56,268 nucleotides of DNA from Nocardiopsis sp. CNT312 (GTDB taxonomy: Bacteria; Actinomycetota; Actinomycetes; Streptosporangiales; Streptosporangiaceae), in NCBI RefSeq assembly GCF_000515115.1, contig NZ_KI911537.1:50095-106362 (forward strand), written 5' to 3'. Positions 34,488 to 42,449 of the stretch are shown here, in pieces. Made by a program: the position numbers and the translations under genes. Numbering within the stretch: the stretch's first letter is position 1; each line of letters starts with the position of its first letter. Below the pieces are notes generated by a model. It saw nothing but the letters and a program-made list of their open reading frames with translations, searched no databases and had not been told where the DNA came from.

Positions 34488-34955
34488 GTGAATACCTCCC
34501 AAGATCAGAACACGGCCGACGACCCACCCCCCGGTGCGGAAGAGACCGATGCCGAAAGCCCCGGTGCGGTCAAGGGGACCGACGCCGGTGCGGCCTTCCT
34601 CAGCGGCGCGCCCGCCCCGGCCGGAACCCCCGGGATCCTCTCCGCTGAGACCCTCAGTGTGGCCGGAGTGCTGTTCCTGGCCCCCGTCCTGTTCAGCAGC
34701 CGCGTCTTCCAACTGTTCGGCTGGTTCGTCCTCACCGACACCGGAGCCGAGCAGCCGGCCCTCATCAGCGCGGAGATCGCGGTCGCGGGCGGGACCGGCG
34801 CCCTGGCCGTACTGTCGGCTGCGGTCTCCCTGGTGCTCAGCGGCACCCGCACCCGCGCCTGGGCCCGCTGGACCGCCGCCGCGACGGTCCTCGTGGGCCT
34901 GGTGGCGCTGGTGGCCTCCCTCATCACCTTCGTGAACGTGCCGTCCGGGTCCTGA
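34488..34955 (+). CDS. Hypothetical membrane protein
   Basis: A 155-residue protein with a soluble acidic, Pro-rich N-terminus (about 50 residues, including NTADDPPPGAEETDAES) followed by three likely transmembrane segments: about residues 53-78, 90-112 and 121-148. No family recognised. GTG start with no ribosome site but a -10-like GATAGT eight bases upstream. Its neighbours give no functional hint. Confidence 0.6.
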   Translation: MNTSQDQNTADDPPPGAEETDAESPGAVKGTDAGAAFLSGAPAPAGTPGILSAETLSVAGVLFLAPVLFSSRVFQLFGWFVLTDTGAEQPALISAEIAVAGGTGALAVLSAAVSLVLSGTRTRAWARWTAAATVLVGLVALVASLITFVNVPSGS

Positions 34956-35209
34956 CCTGCGACGGCGTCCCGATCGGCGGCCCCGCGAGAAGAGTTCGGC
35001 GGCCGTGTCGATCAGCAGCACCCCCGTTCGTCCCGGGGATGGACTCATCCGTGCCGGTGTCCTGCTCGCCCGGATGGGGCGAAGGCGGGAGGCCCGAGCC
35101 ATGCCGGGACGCGCGGTGGAGCCGTGCGGCGACGAGCGCGGGCTGGGCACCCCGGAGGGCAAGATCGCCGCTCTGGGCCGAGGGGCCGCTCACACCGGTG
35201 CGACGGGTC

Positions 35210-35812
35210 CTACGCCGGGGGTGACGGTGACCGCCGCAGTCCCCGGAGGAGCAGCGCGATCAGGCGGCGCGGGTCGTAGCGGGGATCGCTGCCGTGTCCG
35301 ACGCAGAGGTTGCCGATGCCGCGCATCAGTGCGTAGGCCTCCGTGTCGGGCCTGATCTCCCCGGATTCGACCGCGGCACCGAGCAGCCGCGCGCAGACGG
35401 GGACCAGGCGGTCGAGGAAGTAGTCGTGCAGCGCGGCGAAGCCGCCGCTGTCCGACCGCAGCGCGTCGGCGAGCCCGTGCTTGGTGACCAGGAAGTCGAC
35501 GAAGAGGTCGACCCACTGCCGCAGGGCCTCGAACGGCGAGTCGGTGTCGGCGAGCAGTCGCGGACCGGCCTCGGCGCAGGCGTCGACCTGGTGCCGGTAG
35601 ACCGCGACGACGAGGTCGGCCCGTGTCGGGAAGTGGCGGTAGACCGTCCCCATGCCGACGCCCGCCCTGGCCGCGATCTCCCGTATCGGCGCGTCGACGC
35701 CGGAGGTGACGAACACCGCGGCGGCGGCGTCGAGCAGCTTCGCCTGGTTGCGCCGCGCGTCGGCCCGCTTGCCTCGGACCGACGCCTCCCCGGGCCGACT
35801 CGTACCGGTCAC
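35210..35812 (-). CDS. TetR family transcriptional regulator
   Basis: The 200-residue regulator has a TetR DNA-binding domain at residues 18-62 (AKLLDAAAAVFVTSGVDAPI then IAARAGVGMGTVYRHFPTRA) and a C-terminal ligand domain containing ALRQWVDLFVDFLVTKHGLA. It is divergent from the alpha/beta hydrolase gene at 35943. The 130-bp gap holds three copies of a 15-bp palindrome of the CGGA-N7-TCCG type at exact 24-bp spacing, the probable operator for both genes. Confidence 0.92.
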   Translation of the reverse strand: MTGTSRPGEASVRGKRADARRNQAKLLDAAAAVFVTSGVDAPIREIAARAGVGMGTVYRHFPTRADLVVAVYRHQVDACAEAGPRLLADTDSPFEALRQWVDLFVDFLVTKHGLADALRSDSGGFAALHDYFLDRLVPVCARLLGAAVESGEIRPDTEAYALMRGIGNLCVGHGSDPRYDPRRLIALLLRGLRRSPSPPA

Positions 35813-35841
35813 GGTGTGCTCCCCCCTTGGGTGTCTCTCAG

Positions 35842-35904
35842 CGGAACACTACTCCGCTTGAAAAGCGGAGCGCTGTTCCGTATGTTAATCGGAACGATGC
35901 TCCG
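35842..35904. promoter_or_regulatory. Triple TetR operator array
   Basis: Three 15-bp sites: CGGAACACTACTCCG (35842), CGGAGCGCTGTTCCG (35866) and CGGAACGATGCTCCG (35890), each starting 24 bp after the last. The first two also form a larger inverted repeat with CTCCGCTT / AAGCGGAG arms. Confidence 0.8.
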
Positions 35905-35942
35905 TTTTTTGTCGCCGCGGGGCCCGAAAGGAAAGAGCCGCC

Positions 35943-36908
35943 ATGAACCCGTCGACGTACACGTCCGGTACCGCCGGACCGCCCTCCCCCGTCCTCTCGG
36001 TCGCCCCGGTCGTGCTGCCGGTCCCCGGCCGCCCCGTCGACCTGGAGGTACGCGTCTCCACACCCGTGGCCGGGGACGACCTGCCGGTCCTCCTCCTCTC
36101 GCACGGGCAGGGCTTCTCGCGCCACCTCTCCTCACTCCACGGCTACGCGCCGCTCGCGAACCGCTGGGCGGCTCGGGGTTTCGTGGTCGTCCAGCCCACA
36201 CACCTGAGTTCGACGACACTGTCCGGGGTCCTCCCCCCGGACAACCCCGAGGGGCCGATGTACTGGCGGTCACGTGCCGAGGACATGACGCACGTCCTCG
36301 ACCGGCTGGACCTGATCGAGGCCCTCGTCCCGCAGCTCCACGGACGCGTGGACCACAGCAGGGTCGCGGTCGCCGGGCACTCGATGGGCGGGCACACCGC
36401 GAGTCTGCTGCTGGGCGCGCGGCTCACCGACCCCCTCGACGGAACGGAGGCGGACCTGGCCGAGCCCCGGATCGGGGCCGGGGTGCTGCTCGCCGCGACC
36501 GGCAGGGGCGGTGACGCGGTCACCGGATTCGTGGCGGAGAACTACCCGTTCCTCCAGACCACGGACTTCTCCCGGATGACGGCACCCGCGCTGGTGGTCG
36601 CCGGGGACAAGGACGCCTCCGCGCACCTCACCGTCCGAGGACCGGAGTGGCACGCCGATCCGTACTTCCTGGCCCCTGCGCCCAAGTCCCTGCTCACCCT
36701 GTTCGGCGCCGAGCACGGGCTCGGCGGGGTCTCCGGGTACGACGTCGCCGAGACCACGGACGAGAGCCCGGAGCGGGTGGCGGCGATCGCTGAACTGACC
36801 TGCTCCTACCTGCGCAGCGCGCTCTACCCTGGGGACACCGCCTGGCAGGAGGCGTGCCGTGCGCTGGCGGCCGACCCGGACCCGCTCGGGCGGGTCGAGT
36901 CGAAATAG
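35943..36908 (+). CDS. Alpha/beta hydrolase (chlorophyllase/dienelactone hydrolase-like)
   Basis: The 321-residue protein shows the alpha/beta hydrolase fold: LPVLLLSHGQGFSRHLSS with the oxyanion-hole HG, the nucleophile Ser in VAVAGHSMGGHTASL, an acidic residue in LVVAGDKDASAH, and a late His in FGAEHGLGG. No signal peptide; cytoplasmic. The substrate is unknown, probably an ester. Divergent transcription from tetR and the shared triple operator suggest induction by a ligand of that repressor, possibly the substrate. Confidence 0.87.
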   Translation: MNPSTYTSGTAGPPSPVLSVAPVVLPVPGRPVDLEVRVSTPVAGDDLPVLLLSHGQGFSRHLSSLHGYAPLANRWAARGFVVVQPTHLSSTTLSGVLPPDNPEGPMYWRSRAEDMTHVLDRLDLIEALVPQLHGRVDHSRVAVAGHSMGGHTASLLLGARLTDPLDGTEADLAEPRIGAGVLLAATGRGGDAVTGFVAENYPFLQTTDFSRMTAPALVVAGDKDASAHLTVRGPEWHADPYFLAPAPKSLLTLFGAEHGLGGVSGYDVAETTDESPERVAAIAELTCSYLRSALYPGDTAWQEACRALAADPDPLGRVESK

Positions 36909-36914
36909 GCTTGT

Positions 36915-36949
36915 CCCGGGGTGGTCCCGATTACGGGTCCCGCCCCGGG
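36915..36949. terminator. Hairpin between convergent hydrolase genes
   Basis: Outer arms CCCGGGG / CCCCGGG with further partial pairing inside, between genes ending at 36908 and 36959. Confidence 0.6.
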
Positions 36950-36958
36950 TACCGGCGG

Positions 36959-37723
36959 CTACCAGACCCGGGAGGCCATGGCCCTCGCGGTGTCGACCGC
37001 CTCGGCGACGGGCATGCGCGTCAGCGGCCCGTGTCCGGGCAGCAGGAGGTCGGCGTCCAGGCCGGCGATGGCGTCCAAGGAGGCCAGCATGGCCTCGCGG
37101 TCGTGGTGGAAGATCGACGGCAGCGGCTGGGGCCCCTCCAGGCGGGAGATGGCGTGCCCGGTGACGAGGGTGTCCCCCGTGACCACCGCGCCCGCCTCGG
37201 GCAGGTGGTAGCAACTGTGGCCGGAGGTGTGGCCGGGGGTGAACACCGGAACGGGCCTGCCCGGAAGGTCCAGCGGACCCTCCTCCCGCGGGAAGGGGAG
37301 GGCCTTCACGGGCTCCTTGCTGGTACCGCCCGCCTTCAGGACGTGCAGGGTCCAGGAGAGCACGCCCGGCCGCCACGCCTGGGACAGGATCGTGGCGGGG
37401 GTGACCTGCTGCACGTACTCGCGGGCAGCGTGCGCCACCTCGCGCCCGTCCGTGTACACGGGGGTGCCGTAGCGTTCGGTGAAGCGGGGCAGCGACCCGA
37501 TGTGGTCGACGTGGGCGTGGGTGACCAGGATCCCCCGCACGTCCTCGGGCCGGTGCCCGATGTGGCGGATGGACTCCTCCAGCGCGTCGATGTCGCCGGG
37601 GTAGCCGCCGTCGATGAGGGTGAGGTCCTCGCCCTCCTCCAGGATCACCCAGTTCACGTGGGCACCGCCGACGAAATGGACACCCTCGGTGGCCTCGACC
37701 ACCGCACCCGAACTCGCTGACAC
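36959..37723 (-). CDS. Metallo-beta-lactamase-fold hydrolase
   Basis: The 254-residue protein has all MBL metal motifs: LVTHAHVDHIGSL, the His in TPGHTSGHSCYH, Asp in VVTGDTLVTGHA and the final LLPGHGPLTRMP. The family includes glyoxalase II, lactonases and quinone or thioester hydrolases; the substrate here cannot be named. GTG 37723 is preceded by GGGAGAG. The frame is open far upstream, but that stretch is antisense to the deoA region and not conserved. Convergent with the alpha/beta hydrolase. Confidence 0.87.
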   Translation of the reverse strand: MSASSGAVVEATEGVHFVGGAHVNWVILEEGEDLTLIDGGYPGDIDALEESIRHIGHRPEDVRGILVTHAHVDHIGSLPRFTERYGTPVYTDGREVAHAAREYVQQVTPATILSQAWRPGVLSWTLHVLKAGGTSKEPVKALPFPREEGPLDLPGRPVPVFTPGHTSGHSCYHLPEAGAVVTGDTLVTGHAISRLEGPQPLPSIFHHDREAMLASLDAIAGLDADLLLPGHGPLTRMPVAEAVDTARAMASRVW

Positions 37724-37875
37724 GACTCTCCCGACTCCGAAACCGACAGTGTGAACGGGGCCGCTCAAGCCCGGCACAAACGTAGCAGTAACACCGCGTC
37801 CGGGCCCGTGGAGCGTTCCGCCCCACGGGCCCGCCCCGGCCCGGTCGAACCGCGCGGCCTCCGTCCGGCACGGCC

Positions 37876-37895
37876 CCTTCCAGGTCGCTGGAAGG
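37876..37895 (-). terminator. Hairpin after deoA
   Basis: CCTTCCAG / CTGGAAGG, an 8-bp perfect stem with a GTCG loop, directly after the deoA stop codon. It ends the nucleoside transporter operon. Confidence 0.65.
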
Positions 37896-39185
37896 TCAGG
37901 CCACGCGGTCGATGACCAGCGGGACGGCCGCGAAATCCGTTTCGCGTCCGATGTCGAACGCGCCCTCCAGTACCGCCTCGGCCCGGTCGAACCGCGCGGC
38001 CTCGTCTGCGTGCAGGGTGAACAGCGGCTCACCCGCCCCGACCGGCTCCCCCGGCTTGGCGTGCAGCACCACTCCCGCGCCGAAGGACACCGCGTCCTCC
38101 TTGCGGGCGCGCCCGGCGCCCAGCCGCCACGCCGCGAGCCCCACACGGTAGGCGTCCAGCCGGGTGAGGGTCCCCGAGACGGGTGCGGACACCGTCCTGG
38201 TCTCGGCCGCCTCGGGCAGCGGCGCGTCGGGGTCACCGCCCTGGGCGCGGACGAGCACCCGCCACGAGGCCAGGGCGCTGCCGTCGGCGAGCGCCTCGGC
38301 CGGATCCTTGACGCCGCCGCGGCCCGGTGTGAGCCCGGCCGCGGCGAGCATCTCGCGGGCCAGTGCCACGGTCAGCTCCACCACGTCGGCCGGTCCGCCG
38401 CCGGAGAGCACCTCGACGGCCTCGGCGACCTCCAGGGCGTTGCCCACGGTGCGGCCCAGCGGCGCGGCCATGTCGGTGAGCAGCGCGACGGTGCGCACGC
38501 CGTGGCCGGTGCCGATGCCGACCATCGTGCGCGCCAGTTCACGGGCGGAGTCCAGGTCCTTCATGAACGCGCCGGAGCCGACCTTGACGTCCAGGACGAG
38601 GGCACCGGTGCCCTCGGCGATCTTCTTGCTCATGATGGAGGCGGCGATCATCGGGATCGACTCGACGGTGCCGGTGACGTCGCGCAGCGCGTACAGCTTG
38701 CGGTCGGCGGGGGCCAGCCCGGGGCCGGCCGCGCAGATCACGCCTCCGGTGTCGGTGAGCACGGTGCGCATCTCACCGGTGGAGAGCGAGGCCCGCCAGC
38801 CGGGGATCGACTCCATCTTGTCCAGGGTGCCGCCGGTGTGCCCCAGCCCCCTGCCCGACAGTTGCGGTACGGCGGCGCCGCAGGCGGCGACGGTGGGGGT
38901 CAGGGGCAGGGTGATCTTGTCGCCCACCCCTCCGGTGGAGTGCTTGTCGACGGTCGGCCGTCCCAGGCCGGTGAAGTCCAGCCGCTCCCCCGAGGCCAGC
39001 ATCGCCTCGGTCCAGCGGCCCACCTCGGCAGCGGTCATCCCGCGCAGCAGGACCGCCATGGCCAGGGCCGACATCTGCTCCTCGGCGACCTCGCCCCGGG
39101 TGTAGGCGCCGACCACCCAGTCGATCTGCTCGGGAGTGAGCTCTCCCCCGTCGCGTTTGGCACGGATGACGTCGACGGCGTCCAT
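37896..39185 (-). CDS. deoA: Thymidine phosphorylase
   Basis: Splits thymidine (and deoxyuridine, or uridine in broad-specificity members) with phosphate into base and deoxyribose-1-phosphate. The 429-residue protein has VDKHSTGGVGDKITLPLTP, SGRGLGHTGGTLDKMESIPG, SIMSKKIAEGTGALVLDVKV and GSGAFMK, the signature of the family, then the C-terminal alpha/beta domain. AAGGAG is four bases before the ATG. It is the last gene of the BMP-ABC-cdd-deoA operon, 59 bp after cdd. Confidence 0.96.
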   Translation of the reverse strand: MDAVDVIRAKRDGGELTPEQIDWVVGAYTRGEVAEEQMSALAMAVLLRGMTAAEVGRWTEAMLASGERLDFTGLGRPTVDKHSTGGVGDKITLPLTPTVAACGAAVPQLSGRGLGHTGGTLDKMESIPGWRASLSTGEMRTVLTDTGGVICAAGPGLAPADRKLYALRDVTGTVESIPMIAASIMSKKIAEGTGALVLDVKVGSGAFMKDLDSARELARTMVGIGTGHGVRTVALLTDMAAPLGRTVGNALEVAEAVEVLSGGGPADVVELTVALAREMLAAAGLTPGRGGVKDPAEALADGSALASWRVLVRAQGGDPDAPLPEAAETRTVSAPVSGTLTRLDAYRVGLAAWRLGAGRARKEDAVSFGAGVVLHAKPGEPVGAGEPLFTLHADEAARFDRAEAVLEGAFDIGRETDFAAVPLVIDRVA

Positions 39186-39244
39186 GTCGCTCCTTCCACA
39201 CGGGAGGGCGGCCCAGGAAGGGCCGTCCTCATCGGTTCCCTGGG

Positions 39245-39637
39245 TCACTGCGCGAGGTGCTGCGGTCCGAAGGCCTGCGGGAGGACCCGTTCCAGGGGCA
39301 TGATCCCCTCGGGGGTGTCCACGAGCAGGTCCGGGCCGCCGTGTTCGTAGAGCAACTGTCGGCAGCGCCCGCACGGCATCAGGGCCCGGCCCCGGCCGTC
39401 CACACAACTGAACGCGGTGAGCCTGCCCCCGCCGGAGGCGTGCAGGGCGCTGACCAGACCGCACTCCGCGCACAGGCTGAGGCCGTAGGAGGCGTTCTCC
39501 ACGTTGCACCCGCTGACGGTCCGGCCGTCGTCGACCAGGGCCGCCGCCCCCACCGGGTAGTCCGAGTAGGGCGCGTAGGCACGGGACATGGCTTCCCGTG
39601 CCTCGGCTCTCAGGGATTCCCAGTCCACACCGGCCAT
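39245..39637 (-). CDS. cdd: Cytidine deaminase
   Basis: Deaminates cytidine and deoxycytidine to uridine forms, feeding the next gene deoA. The 130-residue protein has YPVGAAALVDDGRTVSGCNV, the zinc/catalytic SLCAECGLVSAL and the second zinc motif MPCGRCRQLL. ATG 39637 overlaps the stop of the upstream permease by one base (TGATG), with GGAGGG upstream, showing translational coupling to nucleoside import. Confidence 0.95.
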   Translation of the reverse strand: MAGVDWESLRAEAREAMSRAYAPYSDYPVGAAALVDDGRTVSGCNVENASYGLSLCAECGLVSALHASGGGRLTAFSCVDGRGRALMPCGRCRQLLYEHGGPDLLVDTPEGIMPLERVLPQAFGPQHLAQ

Positions 39638-40896
39638 CAGCGGCCCGCCCTCCACTGTCTACCGATCCCGGCCGGCGCCCGGAGCCGCTGCGCCGCCAGG
39701 GACAACACCAGAAGGGTAGCGATGTGCGGGCTGTAGGTGGACAACTCGCGCGGCAGCGAGTCGGTGGTGAAGTACCAGGCCAGCAGTGCGGCGGCGGCGA
39801 GCGCGGCGGCGATCGCGACGCCCTTGCGGTCACCGCGCACCTGCCAGAGGGCGACCGCGAGCAGCACCACGGCCAGGAGCAGCAGCAGGGCGTGGATGGC
39901 CTCGCCGCCGCCGCGCACCTGGAGTGCGTCGGTGTAGCCGAACAGCCCGGCGCCCATGGCCAGCCCGCCGGGGCGCCAGTTGCCGAAGATCATCGCGGCC
40001 AGGCCGATGTACCCGCGGCCGCCGGTCTGCCCCTCCTGGTAGATGTCGGAGGCCTCCAGCGCCAGGAACACGCCGCCCATGCCCGCGAGGCCGCCGGAGA
40101 CGACCACGGCGAGGTACTTGTAGCCCAGGACCCGCACGCCGAGGGACACGGCGGCGTCGGGGTTCTCCCCCGAGGAGCGCAGCCGCAGGCCGAAGGCGGT
40201 ACGCCACAGGACCAGGTAGCTCACCGGGATCAGGAGGATCGCGATGAGGGTCAGGGCGGACATGCTGTCGGTCAGCCCGATCACCAGGTGCCCCAGGTCG
40301 CTGACCAGGAACAGGTTCCGGTCGGCGAGGGGTTGGAGCAGCCCCTCCACACCCGGCAGGCTGACCCTGGGGAAGTCGGGGGTGGTGGGCGACTGGGCGG
40401 CGCCCGCACCGGGCACGTCCGCGTACAGCAGGATCGACATGTAGCGCATGGCGCCGAGGGCGAGGATGTTGATGGCCACGCCGGAGACGATGTGGTCGAC
40501 GGCGAAGGTCACCGTGGCCACCGCGTGCACCAGTCCGCCCAGCATGCCGCCGACCACGCCGGCGAGCAGTCCGATCCACGGGCTGTCGAAGCTCCACGCG
40601 AAGTAGGCGCCGAACCACGTGCCCAGGATCATCATGCCTTCGAGGCCGATGTTGATGATGCCCGAGCGCTCGGCCCACAGACCGCCCAGTGCGGCGAGCC
40701 CGATGGGCACGGCGAAGGCGATCGTGGTGCGGACGGTGCCCGCGTCGGTGAGCATGTCCTGTCCGGTGACGACCCGCAGTCCGGCCAGGGCCACGAAGAC
40801 CGCCCCGGCCAGGGTGAGGAAGCGCCAGCGGGCCCATCCCCGGGGGCGGATCGGCGACGGACGCACCGCCCTGGTGACGTCGAGTTCCTGACTCAT
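39637..40896 (-). CDS. Nucleoside ABC transporter permease 2
   Basis: The 419-residue multi-pass membrane protein belongs to the BPD_transp_2 permeases of BMP-type nucleoside importers (YufQ/NupQ-like). It has ERSGIINIGLEGMMILGTWF near residue 75 and GLRLRSSGENPDAAVSLGV, the conserved cytoplasmic coupling loop, plus about ten hydrophobic segments. ATG 40896 overlaps the stop of permease 1 by four bases (ATGA). Pairs with permease 1 and the double ATPase. Confidence 0.93.
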   Translation of the reverse strand: MSQELDVTRAVRPSPIRPRGWARWRFLTLAGAVFVALAGLRVVTGQDMLTDAGTVRTTIAFAVPIGLAALGGLWAERSGIINIGLEGMMILGTWFGAYFAWSFDSPWIGLLAGVVGGMLGGLVHAVATVTFAVDHIVSGVAINILALGAMRYMSILLYADVPGAGAAQSPTTPDFPRVSLPGVEGLLQPLADRNLFLVSDLGHLVIGLTDSMSALTLIAILLIPVSYLVLWRTAFGLRLRSSGENPDAAVSLGVRVLGYKYLAVVVSGGLAGMGGVFLALEASDIYQEGQTGGRGYIGLAAMIFGNWRPGGLAMGAGLFGYTDALQVRGGGEAIHALLLLLAVVLLAVALWQVRGDRKGVAIAAALAAAALLAWYFTTDSLPRELSTYSPHIATLLVLSLAAQRLRAPAGIGRQWRAGR

Positions 40897-42449
40897 CGTG
40901 CCTCCCCGCCGTGTTCTCCGTCGGCGGCCGGCACGGTCGCGTCCCGGCCCCGCTCGTCGGTCCCGCCCTCGGGCGGGGCCTGCGCGGACTCCGCGCCGGG
41001 CCCGGCGACCGTGCCGAGCTGTCTGCCGATCTGCTGCTGCTGGTAGCGGCGGCCCCAGCGGTGCACGACCTCGTAGACCACGACGACCGTGAGCACGATG
41101 GTGGCCTGGGCGATGACCGCGATCTCCTGCGGGATGCTGTCGAAGGGCAGGATGCCCGACGCCTGGGTGAGGAAGGACCAGAACAGGGCGGCGAAGGCGA
41201 CGCCCACGGGGTGGTTGCGGCCCAGCAGGGCGATGGCGATGCCGGTGAAGCCGATCCCCGTGGGGAAGTCGAGGGCGTAGTGGTGGGAGTGCCCGAGCAG
41301 TTGGGGCAGGCCCACCAGTCCGGCGACCACGCCGGAGAAGACCATGGCCAGGAAGACCATCTTCCTGACGTTGACGCCACTGGCCTCGGCCGCCGTCTTG
41401 GACTGCCCGGTGGCCCGCAGTTCGAAGCCGAAACGGGTGCGGTTGAGCATCACCCAGTAGGCGACGCCGACCGCGACGGCCAGGAACACGAAGCCGAAGA
41501 TCCTCTCGTCCGAGCCGAGGAAGGACGCCGGAATGCCCGGGACCCACGCCGACTCGGGCATCGGCGGGGTGCCGATGTTGTTGGTGCTGATCTCCACCGC
41601 GATGCGGTCGGTGCTGAGCAGGTAGGCGGTGATGCCGGTGGCGATCGCGTTGAGCATGATCGTGGAGATCACCTCGGACACACCGCGGGTGACCTTCAGG
41701 TACCCGGCGATACCCGCCCAGAACCCGCCGACGACGACCGCCGTCAGGACCAGGACGATCTGGCTGATGACCGGCGGCAGGACGAGGTAGCCGCCCACGG
41801 TCGCCGCCATCAGGGCGGCGAGCCGGTACTGCCCGTCGACGCCGATGTTGAACAGCTTCATCTGGAAGCCGATCGCCACCGCCACGGCCGCCAGGTAGTA
41901 GGTGGTGCTGTCGTTGATGATCTGCACCATGCTGTCGGGCCGGGTGCCGTACTCCAGCATCCGGGCGAACGTGTGCAGGGGGTCGATGCCGCTGGCCAGG
42001 AGCACGAGCGCGGTCACGGCGATCGCGATGGCACCCGCGGCGAACACCGCGGCGAAGGACAGCGCCAGCATCCCCGACAGGCGGCGCAGCAGCAGGAGGG
42101 CCAGCAGGGAGCCGAGGGCCCCGCCCATCAGGGCCGCGACCGGTTCGATCAGGCTCAGGTCCAGCAGCCAGGCGGCCAGCAGGCCGCCCGCCACCGACAG
42201 CACCAGGGCCGTGGGGACGACCAGCACGCCGTGCAGGACGCCCCGGTCCCGCTCGAAGGCGTCCCCGTCGGCCGACGCGAACCGGTCCGTGGCGAACACG
42301 AACGCGAACGCCGCCACCACACCGATCATCAGCGCGGCCCACCACAGCAGCACCAGGTCGAGGCCGAAGGTCAGGCCCGCGCCCAGTACCACCGCGAGGA
42401 CCGGGCGCGCCGGTCCGGAGAGCACTCTGTCAACGGGGGCGTCGCTCAT
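40893..42449 (-). CDS. Nucleoside ABC transporter permease 1
   Basis: The 518-residue membrane protein is the YufP/NupP-like partner. It has an N-terminal extension with four extra hydrophobic segments (about residues 1-150), then the permease core with MKLFNIGVDGQYRLAALMAA, GVSEVISTIMLNAIATGITA and FGFELRATGQSKTAAEASGV, and a charged Pro/Gln-rich C-terminal tail (about 60 residues, containing RYQQQQIGRQLG). Starts with a four-base overlap with the ATPase stop. Forms the membrane channel with permease 2. Confidence 0.93.
   Translation of the reverse strand: MSDAPVDRVLSGPARPVLAVVLGAGLTFGLDLVLLWWAALMIGVVAAFAFVFATDRFASADGDAFERDRGVLHGVLVVPTALVLSVAGGLLAAWLLDLSLIEPVAALMGGALGSLLALLLLRRLSGMLALSFAAVFAAGAIAIAVTALVLLASGIDPLHTFARMLEYGTRPDSMVQIINDSTTYYLAAVAVAIGFQMKLFNIGVDGQYRLAALMAATVGGYLVLPPVISQIVLVLTAVVVGGFWAGIAGYLKVTRGVSEVISTIMLNAIATGITAYLLSTDRIAVEISTNNIGTPPMPESAWVPGIPASFLGSDERIFGFVFLAVAVGVAYWVMLNRTRFGFELRATGQSKTAAEASGVNVRKMVFLAMVFSGVVAGLVGLPQLLGHSHHYALDFPTGIGFTGIAIALLGRNHPVGVAFAALFWSFLTQASGILPFDSIPQEIAVIAQATIVLTVVVVYEVVHRWGRRYQQQQIGRQLGTVAGPGAESAQAPPEGGTDERGRDATVPAADGEHGGEAR

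Noticed and set aside
33714..35162. Full 482-codon frame as one protein
   Set aside because: The part upstream of 34268 is Arg/Gly/Pro-rich, overlaps the opposite-strand gene at 34488 and is unlike a protein. The ribosome-binding site supports a start at 34268.
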